A program made the translations under genes and the position numbers. The notes below the pieces were generated by a model. It did no database searches. It was not told the origin of the DNA and saw nothing but the letters and a program-made list of their open reading frames with translations. Shown here in pieces: positions 59,211-64,000 of a stretch of DNA of 64,000 nucleotides; the stretch's first letter is position 1; every line of letters starts with the position of its first letter. This stretch comes from Alviniconcha marisindica (Eukaryota > Mollusca > Gastropoda > Provannidae): the NCBI GenBank assembly GCA_018857735.1, contig JABMCL010000191.1, positions 223,501-287,500 on the forward strand, written 5' to 3'.

Positions 59211-60000
59211 CCGGATCAGCTCACGCGTTGGTAACCGTCACAGTCCAAATGACATTTTTCTGTGGTTTATGTGGAAATTTGTCCAGAAAAGTTCGTTAGG
59301 CCTGTAAATCGATAGTTACATGGCATGATAATATATATGCCTTGTCTTGAAGAGGCGTGGTATTTCCTTTAGACAAAAATAATTCAGTTAGAATAACACT
59401 ACGTGACTCCATTTGAAATGCGACATCTTCTAGCCCCGTAAATAAGCTGTCCGGCACGGCTTAGGTTAATTGTCACCAAGGAAAATCGACCCGTAGATGC
59501 TCGGCATCGGAACAACCACTCGGGATCGGAACTCAGAAGAATCGGGTTTTCCTATCCTTCTAAGGTCATCTCTAAACACTTTTAAATAGTAACATTTCAT
59601 AATCATTCATGAGATACGCAATGCCAAACTGACGATAGCCAGCAATGATCACGTGTATGCACAGATGCGTGCCGTTTTTTTTTAATTATTTAAAAATAAA
59701 TCAATTTCTTTTTAAGAAAGTGAGATTTTGCCTTGCAAAAGTTGCAAATCAAGAACTTTGAAAGCAGTGCTGACTGTGAAACCAATTTATTGCTAAGAAT
59801 TGACATCGTAGAACCATAATGATCAGGTAAGGAAGGGTGGGCTACACGTTCGACGTAAATCAGCGTACAGCAGTTGAGCCCGACTGACGAGCGAAACGCT
59901 AGACCCGCCCACAGCGTGACCGCGCTCTCCTCGCTCAGTGTCAGCCGCATAAACCTCAGGATGAAAACCACACAAGGCGGGCAGCAGGGGGTCAATCAAA
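59211..60000. other. No recognisable gene
   Basis: The sequence is mixed AT-rich without open frames of interest or recognisable repeats. Confidence 0.4.
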
Positions 60001-60029
60001 CGCCCAGCACTGGTTCACGACACTTCTGG

Positions 60030-60192
60030 TAATAATAATAATAATAATCATCATCTTCATTTATTATGCGCTCATCAACGCTCACATGATACATACTAAC
60101 CTAAATACGACATTCTATACACATGTTGAGCACAGTTCTACCAAAACAATTTACATAAAGTATGACATGGAAAACACACACACACACACACA

Positions 60193-60244
<52 letters not shown>

Positions 60245-61060
60245 CTGTAGCAGAAACTGGGTATTGATATTAGCTGGGGCGGAAATACTGTGAGAAGAGA
60301 AAGTTTTGAGTTTGGCTTTAAAAGATGATAGGGTTGTTGAACAGTGTCTAAGTCTTATGGGAGTGAATTCCAAAGCAAGAGAAAGTGCGAAAGCCATGAG
60401 TCTTGCGTGTGTATTGTTGGATTTTCAGCATGCGGGCGTCAGAAGAAGAGTGTAGTGTACGAGACGGAATGTAGACATGCAGCAGTTCAGAGAGTAAGCA
60501 GGACCTGAACCATTTATAGCACTGAAACATACAAGCGACTTAATACGTTTTGAAATGGGAAGTCAGTGCAGTTTTTTCCAGGAGAGGTGTTGAGTGGTGG
60601 TGGTGGGGTGCCAAGAGAACGAGTCTTGCAGCAAAATTTTGAATTTTTGGGAGAGGCTGGATGACAGAATTAGGTGTATCCACGAGGAGACAGTTGCAGT
60701 AGTGAAGCCATGAGAGGATATAGGCAGTAACAAGTCTTTCTCAGTGAGAAACCTGCGGATTGAACTAATGCGTTTAAGCTCGAAATAAGCAGTTTGACAA
60801 TTTTTTATGACATGCTTCTTCATGGACAGTTTGGACTCCAAGGTTCCTGGCAGAATCAGAGAAGAGGATGTTGCCAGAGCCAAGAGTAACTGAGCCAGGG
60901 AGGGAAATGGAGTAAGGTTTCAAGGAAGACGAAAAGAGAAAGAGAAGAGCTTCTGTCGCCGTTCAGTTTGAGGTGATTTTCGGTCATCCGTGTTTTGGTG
61001 TCGTCTGTGCGTGCATTGAGTTCTTTGGTTTCCTCCGGCGGGAAGAAGGCCGTGGTAGAG
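60030..61060 (-). mobile_element. CR1/L2-like LINE, ORF2 C-terminal half and 3' end, minus strand
   Basis: On the minus strand, broken frames give KTRMTENHLKLNGDRSS, ESKLSMKKHVIKNCQTAYFE, LKRISSIRRFLTEKD, LLSELLHVYIPSRTLHSSSD, KIQQYTRKTHGFRTFSCFG and LRHCSTTLSSFKAKLKTF. This is the thumb and C-terminal region of a CR1/L2-type reverse transcriptase. It ends in a CA array (60175-60238) and an (AAT)n tail at 60031-60048. It is decayed by frameshifts. Confidence 0.8.
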
Positions 61061-61180
61061 CAGTGCTCAGCCCGAGTGCCTGAAAGCGAGGCTTGGAGTG
61101 TGGCTTTGGTTCCTAACAGCCCCACCACATCTCACTGCGGCTTCTCCTTCCGCCATTGCCCCAACTGGTGGGGAGGGGGG

Positions 61181-61300
<120 letters not shown>

Positions 61301-61900
61301 ACATGGTGTTTTACATCCACTCAACCAATGCGGTTATATCAGAGCTATGAGAGAGGTTTTGAGTTTGAAACTTTACGTCAAAAAAAGCGGAAAACAGCAT
61401 CGTGCGGAGGCCTCTCCCTCCGCTGAGTTTATGATGTACATGTGACCGTTACTGCTGTACGTCACCAAGCCACATAGTAGGGCCAGGCAGTTGGGTCGAC
61501 CCATTCAACACATTGTAACTTTTGTCACATGTCGCAAATATAGTGTGACCCTGTGAGGTGTCTCGGGTAGCAGTGCGGGAGTGTCAGACATTGTACGGAT
61601 ATCTGAATGTTCGAGAGGTATGGCACGTTCAGCCTGCGTTAGTTAGACAACTTCGCTATACAAGAAGTCTGTGTTATTATTACTTGAAGACCACCCTGAA
61701 AGTCCAACAAAAGTGGTCAAAAATGAGGGGTGGCGGTTGGTCAAGGCTTCTTTCCCGTGGAAATACACAAAAGGAATGGGTTCGGAAAATGTGGTCTTAA
61801 AAAACCAGGGGCGGTCTCTCATCGGCATGGTCTTTGATCAGTTCCACTGTTCTGTCTCACCGGGTCCAACTCGGGATCAAACGGTTGAACCCTTGACTAG

Positions 61901-64000
61901 CTGGGTTCACTTTGGATCAAACAATGACTGCTGTCTGCCTGGACAGTTCAACTTGCTGGGCAGACGGGGCACTACAAGCTGGGTTGACTTTGGACCAGAC
62001 AATGACTACCGTTTGCCTGGACAGTTCACCTTGCTGGGGCAAATGGGGCACTACAAGCTGGGTTGACTTTGGACCAGACAATGACTACCGTTTGCCTGGA
62101 CAGTTCACCTTGCTGGGGCAAATGGGGCACTACAAGCTGGGTTGACTTTGGACCAGACAATGACTACCGTTTGCCTGGACAGTTCACCTTGCTGGGGCAA
62201 ATGGGGCACTACAAGCTGGGTTGACTTTGGACCAGACAATGACTACCGTTTGCCTGGACAGTTCACCTTGCTGGGGCAAATGGGGCACTACAAGCTGGGT
62301 TGACTTTGGACCAGACAATGACTACCGTTTGCCTGGACAGTTCACCTTGCTGGGGCAAATGGGGCACTACAAGCTGGGTTGACTTTGGACCAGACAATGA
62401 CTACCGTTTGCCTGGACAGTTCACCTTGCTGGGGCAAATGGGGCACTACAAGCTGGGTTGACTTTGGACCAGACAATGACTACCGTTTGCCTGGACAGTT
62501 CACCTTGCTGGGGCAAATGGGGCACTACAAGCTGGGTTGACTTTGGACCAGACAATGACTACCGTTTGCCTGGACAGTTCACCTTGCTGGGGCAAATGGG
62601 GCACTACAAGCTGGGTTGACTTTGGACCAGACAATGACTACCGTTTGCCTGGACAGTTCACCTTGCTGGGGCAAATGGGGCACTACAAGCTGGGTTGACT
62701 TTGGACCAGACAATGACTACCGTTTGCCTGGACAGTTCACCTTGCTGGGGCAAATGGGGCACTACAAGCTGGGTTGACTTTGGACCAGACAATGACTACC
62801 GTTTGCCTGGACAGTTCACCTTGCTGGGGCAAATGGGGCACTACAAGCTGGGTTGACTTTGGACCAGACAATGACTACCGTTTGCCTGGACAGTTCACCT
62901 TGCTGGGGCAAATGGGGCACTACAAGCTGGGTTGACTTTGGACCAGACAATGACTACCGTTTGCCTGGACAGTTCACCTTGCTGGGGCAAATGGGGCACT
63001 ACAAGCTGGGTTGACTTTGGACCAGACAATGACTACCGTTTGCCTGGACAGTTCACCTTGCTGGGGCAAATGGGGCACTACAAGCTGGGTTGACTTTGGA
63101 CCAGACAATGACTACCGTTTGCCTGGACAGTTCACCTTGCTGGGGCAAATGGGGCACTACAAGCTGGGTTGACTTTGGACCAGACAATGACTACCGTTTG
63201 CCTGGACAGTTCACCTTGCTGGGGCAAATGGGGCACTACAAGCTGGGTTGACTTTGGACCAGACAATGACTACCGTTTGCCTGGACAGTTCACCTTGCTG
63301 GGGCAAATGGGGCACTACAAGCTGGGTTGACTTTGGACCAGACAATGACTACCGTTTGCCTGGACAGTTCACCTTGCTGGGGCAAATGGGGCACTACAAG
63401 CTGGGTTGACTTTGGACCAGACAATGACTACCGTTTGCCTGGACAGTTCACCTTGCTGGGGCAAATGGGGCACTACAAGCTGGGTTGACTTTGGACCAGA
63501 CAATGACTACCGTTTGCCTGGACAGTTCACCTTGCTGGGGCAAATGGGGCACTACAAGCTGGGTTGACTTTGGACCAGACAATGACTACCGTTTGCCTGG
63601 ACAGTTCACCTTGCTGGGGCAAATGGGGCACTACAAGCTGGGTTGACTTTGGACCAGACAATGACTACCGTTTGCCTGGACAGTTCACCTTGCTGGGGCA
63701 AATGGGGCACTACAAGCTGGGTTGACTTTGGACCAGACAATGACTACCGTTTGCCTGGACAGTTCACCTTGCTGGGGCAAATGGGGCACTACAAGCTGGG
63801 TTGACTTTGGACCAGACAATGACTACCGTTTGCCTGGACAGTTCACCTTGCTGGGGCAAATGGGGCACTACAAGCTGGGTTGACTTTGGACCAGACAATG
63901 ACTACCGTTTGCCTGGACAGTTCACCTTGCTGGGGCAAATGGGGCACTACAAGCTGGGTTGACTTTGGACCAGACAATGACTACCGTTTGCCTGGACAGT
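61901..64000 (+). repeat. 79-bp satellite array, about 26 or more units, runs off the right edge
   Basis: The unit begins CTGGGTTGACTTTGGACCAG, then ACAATGACTACCGTTTGCCT, GGACAGTTCACCTTGCTGGG and GCAAATGGGGCACTACAAG. Starts are at 61979, 62058 and every 79 bp to the end. The first unit (61901-61978, 78 bp) is diverged. The others look identical by eye. A unit of 79 bp shifts the reading frame each time and contains stops, so it does not encode a protein repeat. Confidence 0.97.

Noticed and set aside
61671..62145. Protein-coding reading of the 79-bp repeat
   Set aside because: 79 is not a multiple of three and each unit brings stops in turn, so no repeat protein can be encoded.

Overview
The window is intron-rich animal nuclear DNA. 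It has GT-AG introns, several SINE and LINE families, DNA transposon remnants, and very long CA/TG, GA and TA microsatellites. The retroelement types and the HR4-type nuclear receptor point to a protostome. My best guess is a mollusc, probably a marine gastropod, but that is inference, not a sequence match. Only three protein genes can be read with confidence. All three were assembled here by joining exons on splice signals, reading phase and family motifs.

Left part (1-18.4 kb). The 5' half of the translation initiation factor gene EIF3G lies on the minus strand (start codon at 11192, six coding exons down to 3144). Its RNA-recognition-motif end was not found and probably lies beyond the left edge. 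About 1.1 kb away, on the plus strand, is a complete three-exon gene for the small conserved protein C10 (C12orf57 homologue, 12304-16795). The two genes diverge from a shared upstream region that holds a poly-C tract, a ~170-bp (CA)n array and a perfect CRE in the EIF3G leader. The large second intron of EIF3G carries a 3.46-kb element with 28-bp terminal inverted repeats and a repeated TCCGACAGAT cassette. The first intron of C10 carries a 1.08-kb element with a 10-bp target duplication and palindromic modules. A 79-bp tandem repeat lies in the probable 3' UTR of C10.

Middle part (18.4-37.7 kb). No confident coding exon is seen. The stretch holds SINEs, a probable solo LTR, microsatellites, a long-armed foldback element, a degenerate minisatellite and three copies of a GA-flanked dispersed repeat (two here, one near 51 kb). 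A CpG-rich segment at 30.6-31.06 kb with a possible first exon may be the 5' end of the next gene.

HR4 gene (37.76-41.78 kb, plus). Five exons encode a 791-residue NR6-family nuclear receptor. The reading covers the N-terminal region, the two zinc fingers, the long conserved C-terminal extension, the ligand-binding domain and the stop codon. The 3' UTR probably extends a few kb further.

Right part (46.7-64 kb). This is a transposon-dense stretch: a second foldback element, a duplicated promoter-like segment (RFX X-box plus an AAGATGGC element), a CACGTG cluster, SINEs, at least five LINE fragments from at least two clades, and a pogo/Tigger-like element with insertions nested inside it. It ends in a highly homogeneous 79-bp satellite that runs off the right edge.

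The EIF3G product belongs to the 43S translation-initiation machinery, C10 is a small protein of little-known function, and HR4 is a transcription factor. Nothing suggests that the three act in one pathway. The novel material is in the mobile and repeated elements and in the promoter-like duplications.
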